NCBI GenBank assembly: GCA_015486055.1
Contig: WFSJ01000018.1
Location: 160,179-224,178, forward strand
Source: Acidobacteriota bacterium
Lineage (GTDB): Bacteria > Acidobacteriota > Aminicenantia > S016-38
DNA length: 64,000 nt
Direction of reading: 5' to 3'
Both the position numbers and the translations under genes were made by a program. The notes under the pieces were generated by a model. That model had not been told where the DNA came from. It ran no database searches and saw only the letters and a program-made list of their open reading frames with translations. This document shows, piece after piece, positions 28,406 to 38,487 of this stretch. Within the stretch, counting starts at the first letter, position 1, and each line of letters begins with the position of its first letter.

Positions 28406-30319
28406 ATGAAAATAAAAATAGGAGAAAAGAAAATAGAGAAAGAGTTTAAAGAAGGAAAGAGCTTTTGGGAACTCTGGAAAGAGCTGAAAAAAGATGCTTC
28501 TCTGCCTCTTTGCGTGAAGGTCAACGGCGTCATAAGGGATTTGAGGGATGAAGTAGAGGGGAAGGAATCTATTGAATTTCTCTTCGATGGGGAAGAAGCC
28601 CTTGAGGTTCTTCGTCATAGTGCTTCTCATCTTCTTGCCCAAGCAGTTCTTCAACTCTGGCCAGGAACAAAAACAGGGGTTGGCCCTCCAATTAAAGACG
28701 GTTTTTACTATGACTTTCACAGGAAGGAACCCTTTACCTCTCAGGATCTTGAAAAAATAGAAAAGAGGATGTTGAAACTTTCAGAGCAGAATATGGAGAT
28801 AAGAAGGGAAATCTGGCCAAAGGGGAAAGCTATAGATTATTTCAGAAAAAAGGGTCAAAATTTTAAAATAGAGCTGATAGAAGAAAAGGCAGAAGGTGAT
28901 GTTTCTGTCTATGCACAGGGGGAGTTTGTTGATTTTTGCAGAGGACCCCATGTTCCTTCTACAGGTTATGTGAAATATTTCAAAATTCTTTCTGTCTCTG
29001 CTGCTTACTGGAAAGGGGATGAAAATAGAGAAAGTATGCAGAGGATATATGGGACTGCATTTTTTACTAAAGAAGCCCTTGATAAATATCTCCACTTCTT
29101 GGAGGAGGCTAAGAAGAGAGACCACAGGAAGCTTGGAAAAGCCCTCAACCTTTTCCTCGTAAGCGAGGAAATTGGTCCAGGGTTGATTCTATGGCTTCCC
29201 AAGGGTGGGATTGTAAGGAAAATCATAGAGGATTACTGGAGAAATGAGCATATAAGGAAGGGATACGACATTATATTTACTCCCCATATAGCAGATCTAA
29301 ATCTTTGGCAAACAAGCGGTCATCTTGATTTTTACAAGGAGAACATGTTTCCACCGATGGAGAAGGATAATGTTAGCTATCAGCTTAAGCCAATGAATTG
29401 CCCATTTCACATAGTCATGTTCAAAAGCAAGCTTCATTCATACAGGGATCTTCCTATAAGATGGGCGGAGCTTGGGACCGTTTATAGGTATGAGAGGAGT
29501 GGAGTCCTTCATGGGCTTTTGAGAGTTAGGGGATTTACCCAGGACGATGCTCATATATTTTGTACCCCGGAACAGATGGAAGACGAAATACTATCGACCC
29601 TCAATTTTGCGAGAGAAATTCTTTCAACCTTCGGATTCACAGAGTACGATATATTCCTTTCAACGAGGCCCGAGAAATTTGTTGGAGCGATAAAAGAATG
29701 GGATAGGGCTGAGGATGCCCTTAAAAAAGCCCTTGACCGTTCCGGAATGGAATATGAAATAGACCCTGGAGCAGGAGTATTTTATGGACCCAAGATAGAT
29801 ATTAAAATAAGAGATGTTCTTGGAAGAACTTGGCAGTGCTCAACAATTCAAGTTGATTTCAATTTGCCTCAGAGATTTGGGATTTATTATGTTGAAGAAG
29901 ACGGCAAGCATCAAACTCCTATAATGATACATAGAGCTCTTCTTGGTTCTATTGAAAGGTTTTTCGGGGTATTGATTGAGCATTATGGTGGAGCTTTTCC
30001 GTTATGGCTTTCCCCTGTGCAGGTTGAAATTATCCCCATTACTGAAAGAAACCATGATTATGCCTTAAAACTTGAGAACTCCTTGAGGCAAGCTTATGTA
30101 AGAGTGGAGACCGATCTCAGAAACGAGAAATTGGGGTATAAAATAAGGGAAGCTCACCTCAATAAAATACCTTATGTGATGGTCCTCGGGGATAAGGAAG
30201 AAAAAGAAGGAGAAATTTCCCTGAGGATTAGAGGAAAGGGTGATATGGGTAGAATGAGGTTTAGTAAATTTTTAAATATGCTCAAAGAAAAGATAAAAAA
30301 TAAGGGACAGGAGCTTTAA
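28406..30319 (+). CDS. thrS: Threonyl-tRNA synthetase
   Basis: TGS domain, HSASHLLAQAV, PMNCPFHIVMF, VRGFTQDDAHIFC, class II motif 3. Confidence 0.98.
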   Translation: MKIKIGEKKIEKEFKEGKSFWELWKELKKDASLPLCVKVNGVIRDLRDEVEGKESIEFLFDGEEALEVLRHSASHLLAQAVLQLWPGTKTGVGPPIKDGFYYDFHRKEPFTSQDLEKIEKRMLKLSEQNMEIRREIWPKGKAIDYFRKKGQNFKIELIEEKAEGDVSVYAQGEFVDFCRGPHVPSTGYVKYFKILSVSAAYWKGDENRESMQRIYGTAFFTKEALDKYLHFLEEAKKRDHRKLGKALNLFLVSEEIGPGLILWLPKGGIVRKIIEDYWRNEHIRKGYDIIFTPHIADLNLWQTSGHLDFYKENMFPPMEKDNVSYQLKPMNCPFHIVMFKSKLHSYRDLPIRWAELGTVYRYERSGVLHGLLRVRGFTQDDAHIFCTPEQMEDEILSTLNFAREILSTFGFTEYDIFLSTRPEKFVGAIKEWDRAEDALKKALDRSGMEYEIDPGAGVFYGPKIDIKIRDVLGRTWQCSTIQVDFNLPQRFGIYYVEEDGKHQTPIMIHRALLGSIERFFGVLIEHYGGAFPLWLSPVQVEIIPITERNHDYALKLENSLRQAYVRVETDLRNEKLGYKIREAHLNKIPYVMVLGDKEEKEGEISLRIRGKGDMGRMRFSKFLNMLKEKIKNKGQEL

Positions 30320-30329
30320 AGAGGAGGCT

Positions 30330-30962
30330 TTGAGAAGGGATTACCCAAGGAAAAAGAAATCTCACAGGATTAATCATGAGATAAGGGCGCAAAAGGTAAG
30401 GGTGATAGGAGAGGATAAAAGGCAAGTTGGAATTATGCATATTAAGGAAGCACTTGTGTTAGCTCAGGAAAAGGGGCTTGACCTTGTGGAAATAGCTCCT
30501 CAGGCGAATCCACCTGTAGTGAGGATAATGGACTACGGCAAGTTTCTATATGAGGAACACAAAAAACAGCAGGAAGCAAAGAAAAAACAGAAGCAAATAA
30601 AGGTAAAGGAAGTTCAATTAAGGCCGAAAATAGATATTCACGACTTAGAAGTTAAGGTTAGGAAGATTAAAGAATTCTTCGAAGACGGGAATAAGGTAAA
30701 GATAAGGTTAAGACTAAGAGGAAGAGAAATGGGAAAACCTGAGCTTGTAGAAAATCTTATTGAGAAGCTAATGGAAAGGCTTGAGGATATAGCCGAGATT
30801 GAAAGTCCATTAAAAATTGAAGGGCGTATAGGAATAATGCTCCTTGGCCCTAAGAAAGTGAAGGGAGGGAAAAATGCCAAAGCTAAAAACAAAGAGATCA
30901 GCAGCAAAAAGATTCAAAATAACGGGGAAGGGGAAGATAAGGAGGCAGAAAGCCTACCATAG
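30330..30962 (+). CDS. infC: Translation initiation factor IF-3 with extended C-terminus
   Basis: [58 protein letters not shown]-type motif; TTG start after gaggagg. Confidence 0.96.
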   Translation: MRRDYPRKKKSHRINHEIRAQKVRVIGEDKRQVGIMHIKEALVLAQEKGLDLVEIAPQANPPVVRIMDYGKFLYEEHKKQQEAKKKQKQIKVKEVQLRPKIDIHDLEVKVRKIKEFFEDGNKVKIRLRLRGREMGKPELVENLIEKLMERLEDIAEIESPLKIEGRIGIMLLGPKKVKGGKNAKAKNKEISSKKIQNNGEGEDKEAESLP

Positions 30963-31068
30963 TCATATCCTTACAAAGAAATCAAGAAAGAGAAAAAGGC
31001 ACCTAAAGAAAGAAACATTGGTTTCCAGTGTGGAAGTCAAAAGCGCAAAGAAGTTATTAGGGATCTAA
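30874..31068 (+). CDS. rpmI: 50S ribosomal protein L35
   Basis: [44 protein letters not shown]. Confidence 0.97.
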   Translation: MPKLKTKRSAAKRFKITGKGKIRRQKAYHSHILTKKSRKRKRHLKKETLVSSVEVKSAKKLLGI

Positions 31069-31078
31069 GGAGGTAAAA

Positions 31079-31429
31079 ATGAGGGTAAAAAGAGGACCTT
31101 ATAGAAGAAAAAGAAGAAATAAGTTTCTCCAATTTACAAAAGGGTTCTGGGGAGCAAAGCACAGACTTTACAGGACTGCAAAGGAAGCTATGGAAAAGGC
31201 CCTGGTGGATTCCTATATCGGGAGGAAAAGGAGAAAAAGGGATATGAGAAGGCTCTGGATAATAAGGATAAATGCAGCTGTGAGGGAATTTGGACTTTCC
31301 TACAGCAGGTTCATGGCATCCTTGAGGGAAAAGAAGATAGTTTTGAATAGAAAGACCCTATCAGAGCTTGCGATAAGGAATCCCCAGGAGTTTGCGCTTC
31401 TGGTGGAGACAGTGAAAAATGGGGAATGA
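31079..31429 (+). CDS. rplT: 50S ribosomal protein L20
   Basis: MRVKRGPYRRKRRNKFLQFTKGFWGAKHRLYRTAKEA, RRLWIIRINAAVREFGLSYS. Confidence 0.98.
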   Translation: MRVKRGPYRRKRRNKFLQFTKGFWGAKHRLYRTAKEAMEKALVDSYIGRKRRKRDMRRLWIIRINAAVREFGLSYSRFMASLREKKIVLNRKTLSELAIRNPQEFALLVETVKNGE

Positions 31430-32450
31430 GCTTGAAAGTCTTAAGGAAAAGATTGAAAGAGAGGCTCAGGGAATAAAAAATCAGGCTGATCTTTTAAAGT
31501 TTAAGGAAAAATTCCTCAGCAGAAAAAAAGGAGAAATTTCGCTTCTGTTCAAGAAAATTCCCTCCTTAGATCCTGAAATGAGATCTTCCTTTGGCATGGA
31601 GATAAATCGCCTCAAGAAAATCGGGGAAAAATTATTGAATGAGGCAGAGGAAAGGATAAAAGGAGAAAAAAGAAGCAGTATAATTTCAGAGCGGATTCCT
31701 GACCCCACTCTCCCCGGTAAAAAAAAGATTCATGGTTCTATTCATCCAATTGCGAGGACTTCCTATGAGATAGAGGAAATTTTTCTGAGGATGGGATATG
31801 ACATAGAAGAAGGACCCGATGTTGAAACGGAATTCTTCAATTTTGAGGCTCTTAATATTCCCAAATATCATCCTGCAAGAGAGCAGCAAGATACATTCTA
31901 CATCAGGGAAGATTTACTTCTGAGGACCCATACATCTCCTGTTCAGATAAGGGCAATGAGAAAAAGGAAGCCTCCTATAAGAGTGATTGCTCCGGGAAGA
32001 GTGTTTAGAAGGGACGAGCCAGATCCGACTCATACACCGATGTTCTATCAAGTAGAGGGTCTTGTTGTGGATAAGGGCATAAACTTTTCCCATCTGAAGG
32101 GGACCCTTGAGATTTTCTCAAAATCCCTGTTTGGGAAGCTGACTAAAGTGAGATTTAGACCTTCCTATTTCCCATTTACAGAACCATCTGCAGAGGTTGA
32201 TATTTCTTGTCCTATATGTGGGGGGAAAAACCCTAACTGTAGGATTTGTGGTGGAACAGGATGGATAGAAATACTCGGGGCAGGGATGGTTCATCCAAAA
32301 GTTCTCATGGCCGGAGGAATTGACCCTGAGATTTACTCTGGTTTCGCCTTTGGTCTTGGGGTGGATAGAACATTCCTGATAAAGTCTCAGCTTCTGGATA
32401 TAAGATATTACTACGAGAACAGAGTTGAATTTCTGGAGCAGTTCAGGTGA
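31419..32450 (+). CDS. pheS: Phenylalanyl-tRNA synthetase alpha subunit
   Basis: HPIARTSYEIEEIFLRMGY, LLRTHTSPVQIRAM, GWIEILGAGMVHPKVL, GFAFGLGVDR. Confidence 0.98.
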   Translation: MGNELESLKEKIEREAQGIKNQADLLKFKEKFLSRKKGEISLLFKKIPSLDPEMRSSFGMEINRLKKIGEKLLNEAEERIKGEKRSSIISERIPDPTLPGKKKIHGSIHPIARTSYEIEEIFLRMGYDIEEGPDVETEFFNFEALNIPKYHPAREQQDTFYIREDLLLRTHTSPVQIRAMRKRKPPIRVIAPGRVFRRDEPDPTHTPMFYQVEGLVVDKGINFSHLKGTLEIFSKSLFGKLTKVRFRPSYFPFTEPSAEVDISCPICGGKNPNCRICGGTGWIEILGAGMVHPKVLMAGGIDPEIYSGFAFGLGVDRTFLIKSQLLDIRYYYENRVEFLEQFR

Positions 32451-34459
32451 AAGTATCTATAAACTGGTTGAAAGAATATGTGGATTTTGACCTCGGGGAA
32501 AAGCCCTTAGAAGAACTTTTTTCAGAGATGGGTTTTCCTGTTGAGGAAATCATTGAATTCGGAGATGATCAAGTTTTTGACCTTGAGATTACACCAAATA
32601 GACCGGATTGCCTCTCCCATTATGGAATAGCAAGGGAAATGGCCGCTTTCCTTGACCTAAATCTTAAAGAGCCTGAGTTCCCGTTGAAGGAAGAAAATAA
32701 AGATGCAGAATTTGATGTAAAAATAGAAGACCAGGAACTTTGTCCCAAGTATGTAGCAAGGATATTGGAAGATGTTGAGGTAAAAGATTCTCCTGAGTGG
32801 CTAAAAAACAAACTAAAAAAAATGGGCGTTCAGAGCAAAAACTCAGTGGTTGACTTCTCCAATTATATTCTCTTTGCATTTGGCCATCCAACCCATGTAT
32901 TTGATATGGATAAACTGCAAGGAGGATTGAGGATAAGAAAGGGGAAAGGAGAGAAAATTCTTTGTCTTGATGAAGAGCTCAGGGAGGTAACACAAGATGA
33001 CCTTATAATAGCAGACCTTAGGGCTCCCGTGGCAATAGCAGGTATAATTGGAGGGGAAGAAAGCAGTGTAACTTTCTCAACGAGGAAGGTGCTTATAGAA
33101 TCTGCCTATTTCAACCCTCAATCAATCAGAAAGACATCCAAAAGGTTGGGGATTTCCACCGAAGCTTCCTATAGATTTGAAAGGGGAGCTGACCCTGAGG
33201 TCCCCGAAAGGATTGCCGATGTCCTTGCCTCTCTTATATCAAAATACTCGGGAGCGAAGGTTTTAAGAGGAAGAATAATGAAGGGGGAGTTGAAGGAAAA
33301 AAGGGAGATAAGCACAAGCAGGGAATTTATAGAGAAAAGTCTGGGGGCAAATCTTGAGCAAGAATTCTTTAAGAACAAGCTGAGCAAGATAGGATGCAAA
33401 GTAGAGAAAGAAGGAAAAATTCTAAGAATCAAGCCTCCCTCATGGAGAAGGGACCTTGAAATACCAGAGGACATTGTTGAAGAGATAGCAAGGCTCAAAG
33501 GATACGGTGTTTTCCCCAGCATTCTTCCATCTATAGCTCAACCTCAAGGGCTTACTACCCCTATAAGAGATTTCAGATGGAGCCTGAGAAACTTACTTTC
33601 CTCCCTCTGGTATATGGAAGCCATGACATATGTATTTGTGAGCGATGAAAAAGATAAATTCAGTGGAGGAGAAGGGAATCCCCTGAGGCTTATGAATCCA
33701 CTTAATAAGAAAGAACCTCTGCTCAGACGTTCTTTGATTCTCACGCTTCTTGACTCTGTGTCCCTGAATTTAAGGATGGGTAACAAAGGTGCTGCCCTTT
33801 TTGAACTTGGGAAGGTTTACTGGGAAGAAAATGGGGAGAGTAGAGAGGAGGAGAAGTTAGCTCTTATAGAGACAGGAATTCTCCTTGATAAAGGATGGTC
33901 TAGGGAAGAACCATTGTTGGCTTCTTTCTATTCCCTGAAGGGTACAATAGAGTGGCTTTATTCCTACTTTGGAGTTTCCCTAAAATTTAGGGAAGGTTTA
34001 CATCCGCTCTTTGAGGATGGATATGCCCTGAATTTCGGGAATGGATGGATGGGTCTTGTGAAAAGAGAGCTTCTCGACATATACAGGATAGATGAAGAAG
34101 TTTTTGCTGCCGAGATTCCAATAAAAGCTCTATTGAATGGGAAGGTAGCTTCCTTCAGGGATTTTTTGAAATTTCCATCAGTTAAAAGAGATGTCTCCCT
34201 TTTATTTAGCCTTAGCACAAAATATTCCGAGATAGAAAGGAAAATCTCCTCACTTGGGATACCGATTCTTCACAGTTTCTTTTTGGTTGACTTATACAGG
34301 GGGAAAGGGATAGCTCATAATAAGAAGAGCCTTACGTTCTCCTTTGTTTTCAGGACTGAGGAGAAAACCCTAAAATCCGAAGAGGTTGAAAAAGCCTTAG
34401 AGGATATAGTGAGAACTCTCGAAAGGGAATTTGGCGCCATAAGGAGAAGAAATGATTGA
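32447..34459 (+). CDS. pheT: Phenylalanyl-tRNA synthetase beta subunit
   Basis: MKVSINWLKEYVDFD, DLEITPNRPDCLSHYGIARE, B5 and FDX-ACB regions. Confidence 0.97.
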   Translation: MKVSINWLKEYVDFDLGEKPLEELFSEMGFPVEEIIEFGDDQVFDLEITPNRPDCLSHYGIAREMAAFLDLNLKEPEFPLKEENKDAEFDVKIEDQELCPKYVARILEDVEVKDSPEWLKNKLKKMGVQSKNSVVDFSNYILFAFGHPTHVFDMDKLQGGLRIRKGKGEKILCLDEELREVTQDDLIIADLRAPVAIAGIIGGEESSVTFSTRKVLIESAYFNPQSIRKTSKRLGISTEASYRFERGADPEVPERIADVLASLISKYSGAKVLRGRIMKGELKEKREISTSREFIEKSLGANLEQEFFKNKLSKIGCKVEKEGKILRIKPPSWRRDLEIPEDIVEEIARLKGYGVFPSILPSIAQPQGLTTPIRDFRWSLRNLLSSLWYMEAMTYVFVSDEKDKFSGGEGNPLRLMNPLNKKEPLLRRSLILTLLDSVSLNLRMGNKGAALFELGKVYWEENGESREEEKLALIETGILLDKGWSREEPLLASFYSLKGTIEWLYSYFGVSLKFREGLHPLFEDGYALNFGNGWMGLVKRELLDIYRIDEEVFAAEIPIKALLNGKVASFRDFLKFPSVKRDVSLLFSLSTKYSEIERKISSLGIPILHSFFLVDLYRGKGIAHNKKSLTFSFVFRTEEKTLKSEEVEKALEDIVRTLEREFGAIRRRND

Positions 34460-34652
34460 GGAAAAGATGAACGCGCTCCTTGAGAAAGTGAGAGATTTAA
34501 AGCGTCTTTATGAAAAGTGCAGGAGAAGAAATAAAGAACTTGAGAAGGAAAATCTCTATTTGAAGGGAAAAGTTGACAAAGCAACGGAAAAAATTGAGGA
34601 GATAATTTCTCAAATAGATAGAGAACTTGAAAATGACCGTAAAGAAATTTGA
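34452..34652 (+). CDS. Short coiled-coil protein (possible ZapB-like)
   Basis: 66 aa, all heptad-type Lys/Glu/Leu-rich; overlaps pheT by 8 bp and the ZapA-like ORF. Confidence 0.65.
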   Translation: MIEEKMNALLEKVRDLKRLYEKCRRRNKELEKENLYLKGKVDKATEKIEEIISQIDRELENDRKEI

Positions 34653-34902
34653 AATCCTCGGGCATAGACTGATTCTTTCATCTGAAAGAGGGGAAGGATA
34701 TCTAAAGGAGATATCGGAGTTTGTATCAGATAAGATAGAAAATTCCTTAAAGCTTCATCCTGATACGCTGAAGGCTGTCCTTATAGCCTGCATAGAAATT
34801 GCAGAAGAACTTTATTCAGAAAGGGAAAAGCTGTTAAAATTAAAAGAGGAGCTGGGAAGGAAAATTGATTCAGCAATAAAGGAAATAGAAAATGAAAGTT
34901 AA
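34633..34902 (+). CDS. zapA: ZapA-like cell division protein
   Basis: MTVKKFEILGHRLILSSERGEGYLKEISEFVSDKI...ILIACIEIAEELYSEREK; start taken at ATG 34633. Confidence 0.8.
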   Translation: MTVKKFEILGHRLILSSERGEGYLKEISEFVSDKIENSLKLHPDTLKAVLIACIEIAEELYSEREKLLKLKEELGRKIDSAIKEIENES

Positions 34903-34910
34903 ATTTTTTT

Positions 34911-35079
34911 CCTGCGGTGTTGGTGATGGAGTGGGAACCCTTGAGCCAACAAGAGTTCAAATAGGGCCCATGTTCTCCTGTGGTGTGCAAGCCTCCGAGA
35001 GAGGAAGCCTGAAGCAGGAGGCAAGCTCTATCCACTTTGGATACGGGTTCATGAGGCCCTTCCACACCTCACCGCGGGG
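34911..35079 (+). ncRNA. ssrS: 6S RNA candidate
   Basis: Non-coding gap between zapA and rny. Terminal stem CCTGCGGTG...CACCGCGGGG extended by GGTG/CACC; GAACCC (34935-34940) pairs with GGGTTC (35045-35050); apical GCCTCC (34991-34996)/GGAGGC (35017-35022); CCTTGAGCC and CCGAGAGAGGAAGCC resemble E. coli 6S; zapA-ssrS order as in enterobacteria. Confidence 0.72.
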
Positions 35080-35110
35080 TTAACCTTCCCCCTCCTTAAA
35101 GGAGGTAGAA

Positions 35111-36706
35111 ATGCTAAGTTTAATTATCGCAATATCTTGTTTAATAGCAGGGTTTGCCCTTGCATATATATTGAGGAAGAGATTTTTTTCCTATCACTAT
35201 AAAAAGGCTTCCGAGCTTGAGAGAGAGGCAAAGGCGGAGAGAGAAGAGGCCAGGAGAGAAAAGGAAAAGTTAATAAGGGAAGCAAAAAGGGAAGCCGAGC
35301 ACCTGAAGAAAGAGGGGGCTCTGGAGGTGAGAGAGAGGTTCCTTAAATACAAATCCACCTATGAAAGAGAGGTGAGGGAAAGAAGGGAAAAATTAGAAAG
35401 GGATGAGATGAGATTGCTAAGGAAAGAAGAAAGCCTCAAATCCCTTGAATCTTCCTTGAAAGAAAAGGAACGGCAGGCAAAGAGAAAATTAGAAGAAGTG
35501 GGGAGAGAGATCAAGAAAATTGAGGAAAGGGAAAGGAAAATTAAGCTTACCGAAGAGAAAATAGAGAAAGATATTGAAAGAATTGCAGGAATGAGTAAGG
35601 AAGAAGCTAAAGAAGAAATAATGAAGAGAACAGAGGAAACTCTTAGACATGATAAGGCAAAGATGATAAAGGCATTTGAAACAGAGGTTGAAGAAATGAA
35701 AAATATATCTTCGAGGGAAATAATAGCGAGGGCAATCCAGTCAACCGCAGCTGATGCTGTGGTTGAATCCAGTGTGACAGTTGTGGAACTTCCCTCTGAC
35801 GACATGAAGGGAAGAATTATTGGGAGGGAAGGAAGGAACATAAGAGCTTTTGAAATGGCAACAGGAGTTGATTTTATAGTTGACGATACTCCAGAAGCCA
35901 TCATTCTTTCCAGTTTTGATCCGCTTAAAAGGGAAATTGCAAAACTGTCCGTGGAAAGACTTGTTGCTGATGGAAGGATTCATCCTGCCAGGATAGAAGA
36001 GGTAGTGGGAAAGATCAGGGAAGAAATAGATGATAGAATAAGGGGAATAGGTCGCGATGTTGTAGTGGAGCTGGGGATAAAAGATATAGATCCTGAACTT
36101 GAATATTATATAGGGAAACTTAAGTTCAGAACATCCTATGGGCAGAATGCCCTTGCCCATTCAAAAGAGGTAGCTCTTATGGCCGCTTACATGGCAAAGG
36201 AAATAGGTGCAAGGGTCAATGTAGCGGTCAGGGCTGGGCTTCTTCACGATATAGGAAAAACAATAGACAGGGATTATAACCAATCTCATGTAGAGCTTTC
36301 CGTGATGCTTGCAAGGAAATATGGTGAATCTGAGGATGTGATTGAAGCAATAGCATCCCATCATGATAATCTTAATTTCCCGTCGGTCGAAGCCGCTCTT
36401 GTGCAAGCTGCTGATACCCTATCTGCTGCAAGGCCAGGGGCTAGGAGAGAGCTCTTTGAACATTATATAAGGAGGATAGAAACTCTCGAGAAGATAGCCT
36501 CAGAGTACAGTGGAGTAGCGAAAGCATTTGCCCTTCAGGCGGGGAGGGAAATAAGGGTGATTGTAAACAGCGAAAAGATTTCAGATGATGATGCGTATAT
36601 ACTTTCCTATGAAATAGCAAAAAGGATAGAGAAGGAACTGACATATCCCGGACAGATTAAAGTAACTGTGATAAGAGAAGTGAGGGCAGTTGAATACTCA
36701 AAGTGA
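35111..36706 (+). CDS. rny: Ribonuclease Y
   Basis: N-terminal TM plus long coiled coil; KH domain GRIIGREGRNIRAFE; HD domain GLLHDIGK. Confidence 0.97.
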   Translation: MLSLIIAISCLIAGFALAYILRKRFFSYHYKKASELEREAKAEREEARREKEKLIREAKREAEHLKKEGALEVRERFLKYKSTYEREVRERREKLERDEMRLLRKEESLKSLESSLKEKERQAKRKLEEVGREIKKIEERERKIKLTEEKIEKDIERIAGMSKEEAKEEIMKRTEETLRHDKAKMIKAFETEVEEMKNISSREIIARAIQSTAADAVVESSVTVVELPSDDMKGRIIGREGRNIRAFEMATGVDFIVDDTPEAIILSSFDPLKREIAKLSVERLVADGRIHPARIEEVVGKIREEIDDRIRGIGRDVVVELGIKDIDPELEYYIGKLKFRTSYGQNALAHSKEVALMAAYMAKEIGARVNVAVRAGLLHDIGKTIDRDYNQSHVELSVMLARKYGESEDVIEAIASHHDNLNFPSVEAALVQAADTLSAARPGARRELFEHYIRRIETLEKIASEYSGVAKAFALQAGREIRVIVNSEKISDDDAYILSYEIAKRIEKELTYPGQIKVTVIREVRAVEYSK

Positions 36707-37523
36707 GTTTAAACTTCTTTTCTTAGGGGATCTTTTCGGAGCCCCAGGGAGGAGAGTTTTATTTGATAATATTAGCGATCTCAAGGAGAAATACCAGCCT
36801 GACCTTTTTGTCATAAACGGGGAAAACGCAGCAGGGGGATATGGAATATCAAAAAGAATTGCCTCATCCCTCTTGAGGGTTGGGATAGATGTTATAACCT
36901 CAGGTAATCACATATGGGATAATAAAGATTGGAAGGAAGTGGTTTCTGAATTGTGGGTTTTAAGACCAGGAAATTATCCAGAGGGGAATCCAGGGACAGG
37001 GGTTTTTAAGAAGGAATATGAAGATGGAACAAAAGCTGCTGTTATAAATCTTCAGGGCAGGGTTTTTATGCCTTCAATAGACTGTCCTTTCAGGAAGCTG
37101 GATTCCATATTAAAAGAGCTAAAGGATTTCAATATAAAAATAGTGGATTTCCATGCAGAGGCAACCGCCGAGAAGAAAGCAATGGGGTTTTATGCCGCAG
37201 GGAAGGTTTCTGCGGTAATAGGGACTCATACCCATGTGCAAACTGCGGATGAAACAATAATAAAGGGAACAGCTTACATTACAGATGCTGGGATGACAGG
37301 TATCACAAGATCTGTGATAGGGATGAGGAAAGAAAACGCCATAGAGAGACTTATTCTTGGAAAGAACACGAGACTTGAGGTTGAAAAGGAGGGGGAAGCT
37401 TTGATCTGTGGGGTGTTTGTAAAGATAGAGAGAAAAACAGGAAGAGCAATATCCATAAAAAGGATAAGAATAAGGGAATCAGAAAAAATAATAAGAGAGG
37501 AAAAGTTAAAAATTGAGAGCTAA
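36690..37523 (+). CDS. YmdB-like metallophosphoesterase (TIGR00282 type)
   Basis: LFLGDLFGAPGRRVL, NGENAAGGYGI, TSGNHIWDNKD, GTHTHVQTADE; follows rny. Confidence 0.94.
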   Translation: MNTQSEFKLLFLGDLFGAPGRRVLFDNISDLKEKYQPDLFVINGENAAGGYGISKRIASSLLRVGIDVITSGNHIWDNKDWKEVVSELWVLRPGNYPEGNPGTGVFKKEYEDGTKAAVINLQGRVFMPSIDCPFRKLDSILKELKDFNIKIVDFHAEATAEKKAMGFYAAGKVSAVIGTHTHVQTADETIIKGTAYITDAGMTGITRSVIGMRKENAIERLILGKNTRLEVEKEGEALICGVFVKIERKTGRAISIKRIRIRESEKIIREEKLKIES

Positions 37524-37542
37524 AAATAAGCTATTCAGATTT

Positions 37543-38388
37543 CTATTGAACACAGAAGAAAATCTTTTTTATTGAGGCAGAAAGCTCTCTTTCATCCTGC
37601 GAATTTTTGTAAACTTTCTTTGGAATGAAGCTCTTGTCAGCCATTATCTTTAACTCAAACTCCTCATTGTTGCCCAATATGGAGGAATCGAGCTTGTAGA
37701 CCTTCTCAAATTCAGCATTTGAAAATTCATCTATGACCTTATCATTTATGTATATTCTTATCTTTTGGTCTGGAAGGAAACTCTTGGGAAGAGAACCTGA
37801 GATGTAAAGGATAGAAGTTTTCTTTGGGTTTTCCACTCTGCATACCGCTTGTTTCCCCATCCATCTCCATGTATTACCGTTCTTATCAAATTCCTCGCTG
37901 TACCAGCCTTGACCGTAAATTATCTGGGGCACAACCTCTGGGTTTATCTCAATATTTACCCTCTTCTTGAATATTATTATCTTATCCTTTTTTTTAGGGT
38001 TGTAAACCCCTATTGTTATGTCTATAGGAAAGCTTTTCTTTGTTATTTCCTCTATGTATTCTGGAAGAACCAGAATCCTTTCGTATGTGATTTTCTTTCC
38101 TTGTTCCCATTTTGAAAATGGCACAGACGGTTTGTGATCATCCTGAAGGTACATTGTCTTTGTGGAAGGATCCCAGAAATGGACGAAGACCCAATAATCA
38201 TTGCTTAGCTTAAAATCCTTTTTTGGGGTCCATGAGTATTTTGCCTTTATTACATAGGCATCCTTTAGTTTTGAGGGCTCAAAATTTATATTAAGGGTTA
38301 AAGGAAAACTCTTCTCCTGCTGTTTTTTACAGGAGGAGAATCCTATCAATAAAGCGATAGAAACTAAAGCCAATGCTATTTTTCTCAT
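37543..38388 (-). CDS. Putative lipoprotein of unknown function
   Basis: Lipobox MRKIALALVSIALLIGFSSCKK; beta-rich remainder. Confidence 0.65.
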   Translation of the reverse strand: MRKIALALVSIALLIGFSSCKKQQEKSFPLTLNINFEPSKLKDAYVIKAKYSWTPKKDFKLSNDYWVFVHFWDPSTKTMYLQDDHKPSVPFSKWEQGKKITYERILVLPEYIEEITKKSFPIDITIGVYNPKKKDKIIIFKKRVNIEINPEVVPQIIYGQGWYSEEFDKNGNTWRWMGKQAVCRVENPKKTSILYISGSLPKSFLPDQKIRIYINDKVIDEFSNAEFEKVYKLDSSILGNNEEFELKIMADKSFIPKKVYKNSQDERELSASIKKIFFCVQ

Positions 38389-38487
38389 TTTTTTACCTCC
38401 TAATAATTATTCTTTTAAGGTTAAAATTTTATCACTTTTAGCTTAAACTTTCCATTATAGGAAGGATGATATAATAATCCTGAGAAA

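Noticed and set aside
28199-28720. 173-aa minus-strand ORF
   Set aside because: Antisense to HU, tRNA-Val and thrS, all of which are clearly coding or RNA on the plus strand
32200-32270. CPICGGKNPNCRICGGTGW Cys cluster in PheS considered unusual
   Set aside because: A Cys-rich insertion just before GWIEILGAGMVHP is common in bacterial PheS proteins
34892-35083. 63-aa plus-strand ORF and the overlapping 34781..35065 minus-strand ORF
   Set aside because: Both lie largely over the 6S RNA candidate; composition reflects RNA stems rather than a protein
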